Positions 34,721 to 46,754 of a stretch of 64,000 nt of DNA are shown piece after piece. The stretch spans positions 665,829-729,828 of the forward strand of contig JAKJXP020000008.1 in assembly GCA_022225965.2 (NCBI GenBank). Direction: 5' to 3'. Made by a program: the position numbers and the translations under genes. The DNA comes from Diatrype stigma. Lineage: Eukaryota > Ascomycota > Sordariomycetes > Xylariales > Diatrypaceae. The notes beneath the pieces are model-generated. The model saw nothing but the letters and a program-made list of their open reading frames with translations. It ran no database searches and was not told where the DNA came from. Position 1 is the stretch's first letter, and each line of letters begins with the position of its first letter.

Positions 34721-36577
34721 TTACCCAAGGTGCCTCGATATCTTGAATCCCCCCGGGGACCTATTTTGGAACACCTTGTCAGGGTCGTACTTAAGCGCTG
34801 CCGCCCTGATTTTAGCTATGTTCACACCCCCATAGCTTCCCAGGGGGTCTTGGTAATAGTCCGCATAGTTCAAGTAGAGCCATGGAACATTGCATCCCAC
34901 CGACTCGCCATACGCCCGTAAGGCAACCCCAAACTGCCGTGACTTTTCTCTAGCAAGTGTCTCTTGTTCAACGCCTTTTACGGCAATGTTGAACTGTACT
35001 ATTATCATGTTTTCCGTCTCTCGATCTAGGCCTAATACGTTGCCACCTTTCTCCACAGAGTGTTTTGCGAAGAGGGTGGGTAACGCCTGGAAAAGCGCTT
35101 GGGTGTAAAAGTCGCCATCAGGGGATTGCGCTTTCCACTCCCCGACGAACTGCGAGTGTAGTTCGATGACCTTCTGGTAGATGCGCTCATCGTTCTTGAA
35201 AGTCCCAGTATACCAAACGCCCCTGTACAGATCATGAGGTTAGTGAATTTCACTTTACACCACCACGGAAGTTTCGGGAAGTCGTGGCACTGTTTCCTCA
35301 TGAACTGACCGATAGCCAGTAGGCAGATTGAACTCCTCACTTATACTGAGAAGAGTATCTACCCGCATCGTCGAAAACATAACGTCAGGAATCGCCATGA
35401 ACTCATCAAATGCCGGCGCAGAAACAGCACCAGTAACATCATCGTAGGCTGCGATAATGACGATGTCTCCAACTTCGGGAAGATAGGTCCAATCCAATAT
35501 CGTCGATCCGTCTGGATAGTCTTGCAGATTGTTGACCCAGTTTATATGAGCGTCTATATGCTGCTGGCTGGTGCTGACCGGATACATTACGACTCCACCC
35601 CATAGGTCGGGCGCATCGAAAGCCTGAACGTCGATTCGTGTCACGATGCCGAAGTTGCTAGCACCGCCTTTCAAGGCTTGGAAGAGGTCGGTATGCGATC
35701 GACGATTGGCATTTATGATATCCCTTTCATGGGGAGGGATGATGTATTAGTGGTGGTCGTATATTCATCAAGGTCTTGGTCACTTACCCGCTGCCCAGCA
35801 CAATCTCAAAATTTTCCACATTGTCGCACGCAAACCCTCGCCGAGCACTATAGAATGCATTACCGCCCCCGAGAACGAAACCCGCAACGCCAACAGCATT
35901 GGAGCGGCCACCAACCACTGTTACATTGAAGGGGCTCAGTTCCTCGTATACTCGTTTCCATCTTGCGCCCACTTGGATTGAAGTCATTTGTGTCCCCACA
36001 TCATAGTGAACGGAGTCCATTAAGCCTTAGGGTTGCCATTAGAGTCATGTTCGGCCCATCAAAAACCAGAATGTCGTTTAAAAGGGGCCTTACTAAGATC
36101 GATTGTAACTCCATCATCAACTACAGCACGCATGTGTTAGTCTTGGTGACACCCAATGCGGGGTACCCCTGGTAGAATGTTCAGCTCTTACTGTTGTTAG
36201 AACCTGCCCATGACATATGACCACCACTGCGGACAGCAAAATGACAGTCTGTTTCTCGTACCAAAGTCGTTATTGACCTTGAAACCTCTTCCGATGAGGT
36301 AGGCAGCACAACGCAATACGGGCTCAATTGCGTGCTGACTGACCAGTATGACTCAATGCGTTGTCCATACAGAGGATTGTCAGGCACGATCACATTGGCA
36401 ATACCGGCGTGCTCTAGGGTTTGGCACTTCCAAATAAGTCAGTAAGGTCAAGGAGTTGTTGGAAGGGTCTACGGAGCAGGAGCTTGAGAAACTTACGCAG
36501 CTAACTGCACTGAAGTTGGCCGTCACATCAGAGCCTAGTGTTGGTAAAACTATCGAAGATACTAAGGAAGATTCCAT
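34721..36577 (-). CDS. FAD-dependent oxidoreductase, PCMH type (second copy, monocovalent type)
   Basis: Six exons, 36577-36497, 36426-36192, 36120-36094 (27 nt), 36025-35788, 35723-35310 and 35222-34721, join in frame to 498 aa. Introns are 64-87 bp. FAVRSGGHMSWAGSNN carries His97, the expected covalent FAD site. The position of the second attachment residue reads GGRSNAVGVAG without Cys, so FAD is probably bound through one bond, unlike the oxidase at 10-12 kb. ALKGGASNFGIVTRID and the C-terminal BBE part (YLNYADYYQDPLGSYGGVNI, then KYDPDKVF) are intact. No clear signal peptide. Such oxidases are frequent tailoring enzymes in fungal pathways. The substrate is unknown; the gene borders the transposon block. 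Confidence 0.9.
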
Positions 36578-37378
36578 GCTGGAGATTAGAACAATCTAGC
36601 AGTACTGCATTAACTTATTGGAGGGCCTAAAGTAATAAGTAATCATGAAGTTATATAAGAGAGAGGTTAAGGGTTGTCCGGAAGAGGAACAGATGTTCAG
36701 CTGCATTGTAATCCGCATCTTATATTGATGGCTAGGAACATGCATGCACCGTTGGCTAACCACATCGACGGTCTGATAAAATGATATGAGCTGAGCTGTA
36801 GAAATCATGGGGGTCTTCTAATTGACGCAACATGAAGGGACACACAGAATTCCAGGTTGCGAACTTACTGCATCCTTCTGCCCAGGCCAATCAAGATACA
36901 TGGCACTACAGGTAGGACAGCGCCACCATGTACATACTAGGTATGTAGATATACTCCAAAGGCTTGCTCGGGGTACGGAGAGGGGTTTGGGAGCCTGTTA
37001 AGGCATGGAGGGCAGATATTGGCCAACAAATTTGGCGATTATGCACCTCACTTTTGGCTACCAACTGCAACATCGGCTAAGTCTGACCGGACAAATGTAC
37101 CTAAAAATATCGTAGTAAGCGGGTGCCTTAAAAGTATTAAATTGAGGGACAAGGCTGGAGTAGTTGCGTGTATTGTACAATGCCCCAGAGCCATTCGTGC
37201 ATATAAGCAGACGGTCCTCCCTCCAGTATAACTATACATGTTAGTAACAACTAAGCTCATCATCCTGGCATTCCGTAAAGAGACATGAAACAATCCGAAG
37301 CTTAATGCTCGGAAACCTGTTCCAGGCATTCTTTATGGTGTAGTCATTCAATCTTCAGTTGTGAAAACCTCCCTCACC
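36578..37378. other. Divergent intergenic region
   Basis: Holds the promoters of the FAD oxidase (-) and the rhodopsin-domain gene (+). Frames inside are short mirror shadows. Confidence 0.45.
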
Positions 37379-38852
37379 ATGCCTGGAATCGCCACGCCAT
37401 CGACTGAAAGTGATGACTTCCTTGATCGGCCAGCTCTTGATCCACCGGGGGGTATCACGCCTGTTTACGGGGAACCAACGAGAAGTAGTGCTCTGGGGTA
37501 TGGCGTGGTTTCTACATGCCTTATTCTTACTACGATTATGATCATACTCCGGATGTATACCACGATAGTGTGCATCAAGAAAGTCCGACTGGAAGACTGT
37601 ATGCCTCCCGACTATATATCACAGCATGAAAACATACCTGCGTGACTTCGCTGACCTCTGCAGACTTATCAGTCGCAGCATTTGTACGAAGCTTTCCAAT
37701 GGTCGATATTCTGAAATATTGACTAACTACGATTGCACAGGGACTCTACCTGGGCTACGTCTATTGCATGTACAGTTTACTTGAATCACCGGGTTTCTTC
37801 GTTCACCAATGGAATGTCCATAATCGGGATATGCCACGAATCCTTTATGTAAGAATCGTTTAGCAAGTCTTACGTCTTAACGCGCTTGAAGTACAACCAT
37901 TGGGCATTGAACATCTTGCTAACATACGAAGCTTTTCTATATCGGTACCAATTGTTACAGTAATAGTATCGCCTCTTTGAAAACAGCGATCGTATTAGGA
38001 TGGCATAGCATGTTCAATCCATTGGGCACACGGAATTCCTTCTTCTGGACGTGTCACATAGTTCTATGGGTTAATATTTTGTACTACGTATCGTCTGATC
38101 TTGCTTATAACCTAAGCTGCCTCCCGCACGAGAAGATATGGAACAAGAGCATTGTGGGCGGCAAGTGCATCAACGAAAACCGTCTGTTCTTTTCCGGCGC
38201 AATTCTGAATCTTATTTCAGATGTCGTCATCCTCCTGATCCCGCAGAGAATTATCTGGCAGCTGAAGATGAGCCGGGCAAAAAAGTTCGGTGTATCCGTT
38301 ATCTTCGCCATGGGTTTCTTGTGAGTTTCTTCCGTCTGCTTTTGTTTCCCTTCGCTAAACTCATCCTTCAGTTGTTGTGCTATTGCCGCCTTTCGTATCT
38401 CCACCAATGTGGCACTCCTTACCGCGACGGACGTGGTCTACGTTTTGGCCCCAACAGGGCTTGCAGGCCTTTCCGAAATGACCCTTGTCTTCGTGGTATT
38501 CTGCGTCCCCTCATTACCAAGAGCATTCGCTAGTTTTCGTAGCTCGAGACCATTCTCTTCGCAAAAGGGGTGGAAGCGTAACAGGACTGGGACAGAGCCT
38601 ACACCATCACACAGTCGTCAGAGAATACAACCCCGGACATATCAGCAACTTGACGAGTACAGCCTCTTGCATCTTCCGAATTCTGAATATGCGAGGTCAC
38701 CAGCCCCGCGTATACTCTCCCAAGAAGATGCTAACATTGGCCCCGACGAAAGAGGAATCACTCGTACAATTGAAATCACAACGATGGAAGAGGATATACT
38801 TAACCATTCAAACGATGAAAGACGCCTTAAACCCCTTGGCACAAGTATTTAG
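37379..38852 (+). CDS. Fungal rhodopsin-domain integral membrane protein (copy 2)
   Basis: Five exons, 37379-37598, 37664-37683 (20 nt), 37741-37848 (108 nt), 37932-38320 and 38372-38852, encode 405 aa. Intron donors are GTATGC, GTACGA, GTAAGA and GTGAGT; the acceptor at 37931 is AAG. The protein has successive hydrophobic helices, the family motif GFFVHQWNV in exon 3, a GTRNSFFWTCHIVLWVNILY helix, NLSCLPHEKIWNK, then LLIPQRIIWQLKMSRAKKFG and a Ser/Arg-rich cytoplasmic tail of about 110 residues. ATG 37379 is the first ATG of the frame. The sequence and the 20-nt plus 108-nt exon pair match the gene at 45.4-46.8 kb, so the two are close paralogues. Function unknown. Confidence 0.85.
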
Positions 38853-40235
38853 CGAATTTGGCAGGACTGGGTTAGTGTTACCCATGCTATCTAGCGACGT
38901 CGCGGCATGTCAAGGCGTGTGTGTATATGGCGGCAGCGGCGCGTCAGCCGGGGCTGCCCGATAATGGAACAAGAGGCTGGAGGTTAGCGGGAATCATACT
39001 GATAGATGCGTTACCCATCATATACTTTGTACGTTCCAACGTGAGGGATCTTATGTCGTATTTTCTCGGGCCATAATATTATTGCGGTGGCAAACATCTG
39101 GCAGTATTACCAAATATGATTAGGTGAATATGCTGAGTTTATGCGTATCAAACCATTCAACTTATACTTTACCTGCGCGTGAAGTGGCCTCCACCGCGTT
39201 ACCCCCGTTGTATGTGAAAGATAAGTAGCCCTACCTCGTCTTCAGAGCTGGCATGAGATTCTTCTTGCTCCAATGCTTATAACCGCGGTATCAAATGAGG
39301 GGGTGATGTCCAGAGGATTTGTTGTCTGATATTTATGTTTTACCCTCGTTTTGACTTGGGTATAGATTGCTACACCGGAGTGATTCGAATGATTATTGTG
39401 TTAAAGGTCTTTGAATGGATTGGTCGTCCCAAAACGTGAGGCACCTCAGCCTGAAGGAGCATAAGAAGCTTTTGTACTTGAAGTAAAGTATGGAACAATT
39501 ATGAAAGGTATGCGGACCGCATAATATATCAAGCATGAAGTTATATGAGATTAATATACTATAAAAGGTTCTCGACATAAGAACCCCCCGTTTCACCTTG
39601 GTATAGGAAGTTATACCTACTGTCAGCAGCCACCAGTGGCTTAAGGGGGTGGCTTACCCCCTAAGGCTAGTATAGGTGGAGCGCGGCACTGAAGGTTCCC
39701 CTAGCGCCCACAACGAATACATATAGAGCAGGAATCTCGGGCTTTCGGGCTCTGCAGGAAACCCCTCCCTTCCGTATCAGCAGATATACGAGATACTGCA
39801 GTATAGGCAATTACAACGGATTACAAGGAACGATAAGAAGCTTCTTGCCACCCACATAAAACGAGGGCACTAATAACCGCACCTTATGGTCGACCTCTCA
39901 GCACTGACTAAAATCACAGGAAGCGGAAGTATTACCCCCAACATAAGGGATGTCGCGACAAAATGGGTATATTTGGAGCTGCTCTAGTGCCTTGGCAGGG
40001 GCCCCCCCTGGGGGGGGCCCATATGGACCTATATAGAGGTCCGATCTCCCCCCATACGTTCCAACGCTCCCTTCTTTTCCTTCCTTCTTTAGAGCTTTAG
40101 CAGAGTGTAGCAAATACGTCAATATAAGGGCTTTCAGAAACGCGACAAGGGAAGGGCAGCACTTGTTTGGTTGGAAACCCTTGAGGGTAGGGTTATATTC
40201 TACGCACCTACTGTGTGTCTTCGCTTATATCTACA
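38853..40235. other. Intergenic region with a GC palindrome
   Basis: No gene recognised. 39999-40020 is a near-perfect palindrome (GGGCCCCCC around a CTG centre). 39600-39890 may be an old repeat, but I found no transposon motif in it. Confidence 0.4.
39999..40020. repeat. GC-rich palindrome
   Basis: A GGGCCCCCC arm opposite a GGGGGGGCCC arm; it could extrude as a hairpin. Not near any known signal. Confidence 0.5.
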
Positions 40236-41165
40236 TCAAGGGCTAAGTTCAAACTCAAATATCTGCCCACTAGCACCCGTAGTCTTGCTCCCCATCGTGG
40301 TCAGGTACGCATGGATCCCGTCCCCCTTGAGCGTCACACTCGTCGGGCCGCCCTGCATGGTGGTATCGTTTACCAAGACCGACACCGTCTCCCCCGTCTC
40401 GAGGTCGACTTTGGTGACCAGGTTCGGCTGCTGCGCCCCGTACGCGTACGGGCCGTCCACCGCAAAGTCGTCGATGTCGTCTTCGAGGTAGGCCAGCACC
40501 TCGACGGCGCCGGTCGCCGCGGAGCCGTCCTCGGCGATGGGCAAGCGCGCGAAGGTCAGATTCGCCACGTTGGTGAAATAGGCGTACCCGCCGGTGACCT
40601 TGAGCCCGTCGACGCCGATGGGTATCGTCGCGTTAGCGGGCGCCAGCATGGCGTCGTCCTCGACGGCCTTGGTGACGGTCTTGGCGTCAAGGTCGACCCG
40701 CCATAGACACCCGAGGCGGGAGTCCGCGATGAGGAGGACGTGCGGGTTGGAGGGCAGCGAAGCCATGCCGTTCAGCATGATAGCATCCGGGAGCGTGATC
40801 GCCGTCTCGATGATGGGACCGTCAGCGGACCCAAAGTCAACAGTGTAGATCGTCTCGTCGGTATAGTTGAAGGTACCACGGACGCCGCCGATGACGGCGA
40901 ACTTGTCGTCATCAATGGCAGCCAATCCCGTCAGGGCGGTCGCGCCGGCCATGGATGTGACGACCTCGGCTTCGACACTGTCTGCGGAGGGGTCAAGCAT
41001 GTATAGCTCGGGACCCGTTAATGTCGTGAAGAGGAGCTGGCCGCTGGGCCGCAGGATGCTGTTCTCGATGTCAACATAGGTCGTGAAGTTCCAAATCTGC
41101 GTTGCCGGTCCGGCCAGCGCGGAGCCGGCCAGGGAGACCGAGAGCAGTGCCGTGTGCCAATGCAT
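40236..41165 (-). CDS. Secreted SMP-30/gluconolactonase-like beta-propeller protein
   Basis: Intronless, 309 aa from ATG 41165. The frame is open to 41330, but the second ATG begins a clear signal peptide (MHWHTALLSVSLAGSALAGP), so I prefer it. The rest shows repeated beta-strand units typical of a six-bladed propeller: GLAAIDDDKFAVIGGV, YTVDFGS, LPDAIMLNGMASL, LLIADSRLGCLWRVDL, VDGLKVTGGYAYFTNV, FAVDGPYAYG, and a closing GIHAYLTTMG. Family members include lactonases. Fungal relatives of this fold act as pericyclases (hetero-Diels-Alderases) in tropolone-sesquiterpenoid pathways, so a biosynthetic role is possible but unproven. GC content is clearly higher than that of the neighbours. No sign of decay. 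Confidence 0.82.
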   Translation of the reverse strand: MHWHTALLSVSLAGSALAGPATQIWNFTTYVDIENSILRPSGQLLFTTLTGPELYMLDPSADSVEAEVVTSMAGATALTGLAAIDDDKFAVIGGVRGTFNYTDETIYTVDFGSADGPIIETAITLPDAIMLNGMASLPSNPHVLLIADSRLGCLWRVDLDAKTVTKAVEDDAMLAPANATIPIGVDGLKVTGGYAYFTNVANLTFARLPIAEDGSAATGAVEVLAYLEDDIDDFAVDGPYAYGAQQPNLVTKVDLETGETVSVLVNDTTMQGGPTSVTLKGDGIHAYLTTMGSKTTGASGQIFEFELSP

Positions 41166-41277
41166 CGTCCGGGTGGTTTCTCTACGGTATCCCGCAAGCA
41201 ATTGTGGAAGGGAGAGACGGCGGCGTAGCGAGGGGGGACTAACAACACAGTTGCAGGTGGGGGGGTTGAGCGTAGCC

Positions 41278-41284
41278 CTATATA
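41278..41284 (-). promoter_or_regulatory. TATA-like box for the beta-propeller gene
   Basis: Minus-strand TATATAG about 115 bp upstream of ATG 41165, supporting that ATG over the upstream one at 41330. Confidence 0.4.
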
Positions 41285-42948
41285 CTAAGAAAGTGCTGTC
41301 GGTGGACGAACTGAAACGAAGCCCCGGCATGGGGAATCATGGCAGTTATTAGCCTGTTTCGGCCATGGTCCTGACGCGACGACACCTTAGACGCCTCTAA
41401 CTACCAACTATGTAGTTAGCAAGCGGGACGCCGCGTATACAGCTCCGCAGACACGGGAGCTAAAGTAGGAAAATGGTTACTTTTAACGATGGCTCTCCCA
41501 AGTTGCATGATCTGTACGGAAATAAGGTATAAGTCGGGCATTTTTACCGATTGTTCACCCCGTCTTCCAGGCCTCGTGACGAGGCCCTCGTCTTCGTGGA
41601 CGGTGGCACAGCCGCGGCTGCGCCGCAACTCCGTTACGGCTATGCGGCTATCCCATTTGACGTCCGAGTTGCAATGAAGATAAAGCAATACCCCGATTCC
41701 ACGGGTGTTAAACTCGGTGACTTACAGTTTGCTATATCGTGTCCATTGCGTACCTACTATCATGAAACCGTGAGTTACTGTGTCGAAAAAAATTCTTGGG
41801 AGCTCGGTACGAAGTCGAGCTAGTTGTTCCAAATAGGAACGTCCGGTAGCCCAAATAGGCAGGTTACTCAATATGGGCACAAAGCCTGAAGGCTTGTGCA
41901 CGCCTAAAACGGCTAGGTGCCAGCCCACTGCAGCTGCTTCTAAGCTGCTAGCGGATGTGGCCCCTTAACTGTCGGAACCCGGGTGGTTGCAGCTGTTCCA
42001 GCCACCTAGCCGGTGCAAGCCACCTACCTAGGTCGCCATGGCGCGGGCGGTATCACGGAGCCGGCTCGGGCCCGCTACATTTGATGGGAGCTACCGGGCT
42101 CCGGTTTTTAAGGGGCAAACCGGGAAATGATCACCTGTAAATGGCCCCGAAAAGAGCGAGCCCTTCGGCATCTGCCAACTGACCTTATAGGAGCTGGATA
42201 GCTGCAGCAGCTAGGTGTAGGCAGCAAAGCGAAATCGAGCTACTGGCAGCTGGTATTTAACGCTCGGGCTATCTCCTATGCTCCTTCAGTGAACGGGCCT
42301 CACGTTTGTTTGTTGACAAGCAATTGCCTATGGAAACCATTGTTGTGTGGTCGGTGCACTGGCGACACTGCCCATACTCAAGCGGCCGCCTTCTAGCACT
42401 CCACAGCAGCCTAGATTCTTGGAATCTACATCATCAGTTTCTTTCTCTGCAGCTGCGCTTTGCTTCTTCGAACCTGTAATAACAACGTTCGTGGAACCAG
42501 CAGAGAAGTTTTTTCGAAGGATTTAGTGCAAGGCCCGTGAGATCCTAGTGGCTTTGTACATCTTTGCCGAACTTGGGTGCCTCCATGGTTAGCTCGGAGA
42601 TGGCCGGGATCCGGAGGCCGGAGTCCATACCGATCCAATATGATACGGTCCGAGATCTAACTATTCAATTGAATTCAACGTCAAATAGTCAAAGTCCAGT
42701 AACGCAGGTACACACGCCATTCGAATAAGAAACAGCTCAGAAGGCCTAAGGCTAGTTGCTTTCTTGTTTGATTTATTGTTGCGTTCGCTGGTATCGTCCG
42801 GGGTGATGTTGAAAGTTCACTGCTCGGATGAAGGAGGCGGTCAACTATAAAAGATGGGTCAAAACCTAGTCATGGTTGAGGCCAGCTAATTACGGACACT
42901 GCGGCACAGAACGCGTCAAGTAATCATAAGCAAAGTAAGTCGCGGAGG
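41285..42948. other. Intergenic region, partly GC-rich
   Basis: Frames at 41416-41928 are mutually overlapping shadows. 41985-42120 carries a GC-rich motif (GGGCTCCGGTTTTTAAGGGG) resembling the repeat around 15.15 and 15.47 kb, possibly a dispersed repeat. Confidence 0.4.
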
Positions 42949-42956
42949 TATATAAG
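42949..42956 (+). promoter_or_regulatory. TATA-like box upstream of the 43061 gene
   Basis: TATATAAG about 110 bp before ATG 43061. Confidence 0.4.
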
Positions 42957-43060
42957 TTGGTAGGACCTCTTCCGGATAGAAATTCAAAGATTTACGATCC
43001 CTATCCCACCTGTCCGACCTACAAATCCTTAAACCTACTTCTGGTTCGTTGGCAGCAACA

Positions 43061-43682
43061 ATGCGCGTAGCCCAGGTATTCTCATCGGCCTTGATGCTGG
43101 TCGGCCTATCAATCCCGGCTGCTACCCCGCTCAAGCTGAACGTGACGGCCATCGGCGCCCAAGACGGCCACTCAACCCTGGAGTGCTGGCAGCTAGAGAA
43201 CCCGTTTGACGTTTCCGACGAGCCAGGCACAGCGGGCTCGGCGGCGACAAGCCTAGGTAGCGCTGCGAACATATCCTACTCCGTCCTTCCCGCCAGCTAC
43301 GACGGCGGCCTGCACAACGCGCCATACAACCAGTACGTGCTCAGGGGGCAAGATAGCTACGCTCTGCCATGATACTCTAAGTAGTGACTAATCTTCGTAA
43401 ATGTGTAGGTGGGTGGTTTTCATCTCGGGGCTGGCGTATATCACCCTTCCCGAAGACAATACCACGTCGGCGTACGTCTCGGGTGGCGAATTTGGCGTGA
43501 TCTTCGCGGCCGATACAGCTAGCTCCAGCCGAGAGGGTCACCGAACTCGGTACCCAGGCGTCACCGAGACCATCGCACTCCAGATCCCAACGCAAGATGG
43601 CGAAGTGCCAGCTCATAGTCTGGTCCATATGGGTCCTTGTGCGGTCAACGAGGTTGGTGGGTTCCGTGGGATAAGCAGTTGA
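43061..43682 (+). CDS. Small secreted protein of a conserved fungal family (possibly cupin-like)
   Basis: Two exons, 43061-43332 and 43409-43682 (donor GTACGT, acceptor GTGTAG), joined in frame, 181 aa. N-terminal signal peptide (MRVAQVFSSALMLVGLSIPA). The mature part contains STLECWQLENPF, GGLHNAPYNQWVVFISGLAY (the QW codons meet at the splice junction), ITLPEDN, FGVIFAADTA and a closing HMGPC. The beta-rich pattern with a GGLHNAP...FISG...ITLP order resembles a cupin-type barrel, and similar secreted fungal proteins exist without a proven activity. It lies between the beta-propeller gene and the third rhodopsin-domain gene. No function assigned. Confidence 0.75.
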
Positions 43683-45434
43683 ACTTGGGATCATGGTGTA
43701 AAGGCTACCTCGCGTCGAAACCTCGTTTCAGTTAGACGAGATGTAATAGCAGAGGTTCCAGTGGATTAGGAAAGGGGTTCATCCGTAGTGAATATAATTG
43801 AGGACCTGTATACATTGATTATAAAGGATAGATATAGTGAAAACCACGGAGTCAGTTGGTGCAAATGGCTTTTGAGGCTAGGGTAGGCTGATTGTTGAAT
43901 AAGTCTACTGCTCCGTAAGGCTCCAGTTAAACATATCCATCTATAACAGCAAATAACACCTTCAAGGCTCATATCAGCCGCCTCTTCGTTGCGCGCGCCC
44001 GACGTCTCCGTTATACACCTTAAGCGGCAGATAGGGGAAATGCAAGGGGGACACAGAACTCTAATAACAGCAGTGAGGCTATTACCGATGTTCAGGGATA
44101 TCAATGTAGGGGACATCACTACGGGGCTAATATGTAAATTCTCTTTATTCTGAACTCTTAAGGAGTTCCAATAGCTAATCGCAAACCGGACCCCGGCATG
44201 GCACGGCACAAGCCGGCCGGTGGTAGTAACAGGGCTGATACCAGTGCTGTGCTGGCACCAGTGCTGTTGCGGTCCGGAGCAGTAGAGCTGATGCCACACA
44301 GGTGGCTAGCGAGACAGGGCTGTTACTCCGCCAATACAAGTTGTTCTGTATACTACCTGGCCCTATTCGTTATCGGAAGCCTGATGATAGGCGTAGACAA
44401 CCAGGATTCTATGCCTTCACAATGATAGGGGTTACAAGGTCAGTGAGATACACACCACCCCCATTGCCCCTTCTCCCACGAAAAGAATTTGAATTGAGGG
44501 AATAGTCTGCTCCTAATGAGTGACAAGTAGAATATGGTAAAGGGGCCCGGGATGACGTTAACTCTGAGTGGTATTTTAGGGGGGTTGCTTATAAGGAGGT
44601 AGTCGATCTTAGCATAAATGTGGTTTGTAATACATCCCATCGGCCGCCCCTGTTAAGCATCCCGCTTAATTTCCAATTGTGCTGGAAATGTGAGGTCCTT
44701 GGCTACTGGCCTTTGTGGTGAACTGGATTAGGTTACATTTGCACACCACCTAGCCCACTACCCTCATCGCATACCCTGCTGAGTCCGTGTAGGACGCGTG
44801 TATAACGCCCTTCCAGTAGTAATAATACAACCTTAAATATGCCGACCCATTGACAAGTGGTAGGGATTGACTACCACAATGCATGGCAAGGGGAACACAG
44901 AGACTACTGCCTGGTACTTTTCTCGATCATTCCAGTTTGAGTGAGTAACATTGGTAGACGCTGACCACCATGAAATTGGCTAGTTAGGTAGTGAGTGAGG
45001 TGCCAGGGTGCAAGATCGCAGGATATGCTGGCCAGGGCCGGATACTGCCAATCATTTCCCGGGTAGGCACTGTCATGCATGATGCCCGCATGGATTTCCG
45101 CGTATCCTTGAACAAGGCTAGTGATGCACCATTCTGGTCCAGGATATCGGGATCTGAAATTTACTACCTTAAACAACACACGCAGGCTTGTAACACAGTC
45201 ATGATGGAAACAAGTGAGCATTCAACATATATCCACTCCATGTTATTCAGGACATTAATTCTTCATACAAATGTAGTTAGTAGTACACCAAGCACGGAGA
45301 CAAGCCTCAGCCCCGCTCTATACCCCCCAACCCCTTCCCCTATCAGCTAGTGAAACTGCGTTCCAGTTGCACGTATTACTGTAAACATACGCAAATACAC
45401 CACACTGGCTCATCTTATGAATCATTTGACTCCC
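43683..45434. other. Intergenic region without a recognisable gene
   Basis: Frames at 43766-44299 (-), 44198-44505 (+) and 44904-45350 (both strands) lack domains and overlap each other. Nothing supported. Confidence 0.4.
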
Positions 45435-46754
45435 TCAGCTCACCACGTGTAGCTTCTCCCTTGACTCTGAGGCGCCTCCCACACTTATTGTCGTTTGGTG
45501 CAAACTTTGGAGTGGGATGCCGTTTCTGTTAAGAGCCCTGTGCTCCGGTGTAATCTCTTCATAATTGCTTCTTTGCCACGAGTGAGGGGTTGAACCGATT
45601 TTGGGTTTTGATTGACTTAAGTTCGACGTATTGTTCCTAGAGAACCAGCGCGCTACTCTGCTGCCTTTGAACGCTTTGGGTGCTGTGGGGATGCAGAATA
45701 CGAAGAAAGTGCAGCTAGCTTCAGTGAGACACCAGAGAGTCACGGAAGATAAGCCGAAGGTCTTATCGGGAGAGATGAACGACTTGATGGCCTCAGCTAG
45801 CCGGGCTGCGGCGGACGCACAACACCTGTATTACCTTTAGCCAATGACTCGGATTCAGGGGGTACGAGGAGACATGAAATCTCTATCATACAATACTCCA
45901 ATCGTAAAAACGAACGAGATGTTAATCTTCTTCCGCTGGGATAGTTGCAAGCGCCAGATAGTCCTTACCGGGAGGACGATGATGATCAAGTCGGAAACTA
46001 GATTGATAACCGCGCTGCAAATGAAGATGACAGAAGACTTATGGCATAGCATCGCTCGAGGCTCGCAGCTTAGGCTCACGGAGAGTATTGAAGCGGTATA
46101 GTACATCACGTTGAGTGTCAGGATAGTCAGGCAGGTCCAGTAAAAGGAATTCCTGGTTCCATGAGGGACGAACAGCTGGATCCATTCAATCAGGATAGAG
46201 ATCTTGAGTCCCATCATTGTGAACTCGTATAGTACCATGCCGAGGTAGATGATCTTTGAAACGTGTTAGCTGTGGTACTCAAGACTCACGAAGGGTCGGG
46301 GACAAGTCTAACGTGAAGGAAGGTAGGCATGTCACTTTCAGGGACATTCCACTGATGAACGAAATACCCGCAAAGACTCATGAACCAGTACAGAATATAG
46401 ACGCATCCTATATATGTCCCCTATTGTTTCGCTCGTCGTCAGCGGGCTCTTGTTTGCAACTGGGCCAATGCTGATATGCGTACAAATGCTGCAAGCGCGA
46501 TAACTAACTTGGGCTATTAATTGATGATTCGACTGAAGCCTGGCGATATGAGAAACGCCTGACTTACCATCTTGTGCCTTGACTGCCTTCACGCAGAAAA
46601 TCCTTGAATAGGCCCTGATGAGGATCGTAGAAGAGGTTAAGCAGAGGCATAATATTATACCAACATGGGCTTCGGCGTTGCGGTTTGGTGGGTTTATCAA
46701 GTTGGATTGTTCTCCCGGGGGCGCCAGCAATGCAGGTGTTTCGCTAAGAGACAT
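45435..46754 (-). pseudogene. Fungal rhodopsin-domain membrane protein (copy 3), frame broken in last exon
   Basis: Exons 46754-46568, 46503-46484 (20 nt), 46420-46313 (108 nt) and 46253-45892 join in frame with donors GTAAGT, GTACGC, GTTAGA and GTATGA. They encode the same helices as copy 2 (GYFVHQWNV, WIQLFVPHGTRNSFYWTCLT, VLPVRTIWRLQLSQRKKINI). The last exon starts at 45826 (CCASAAARLAEAIKS), but after about 45 nt one surplus base near 45780 (CGG) shifts the frame and soon meets a stop. The remaining family sequence (LWCLTEASCTFFVFCIPTAP and a Ser-rich tail to 45435) is open in the next frame. So it is either a young pseudogene or a one-base sequence error. The ATG at 46754 fits the paralogue better than the upstream one at 46781. 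Confidence 0.75.

Noticed and set aside
40215..41079. Several plus-strand frames of 70-163 codons
   Set aside because: Antisense shadows of the GC-rich beta-propeller gene.
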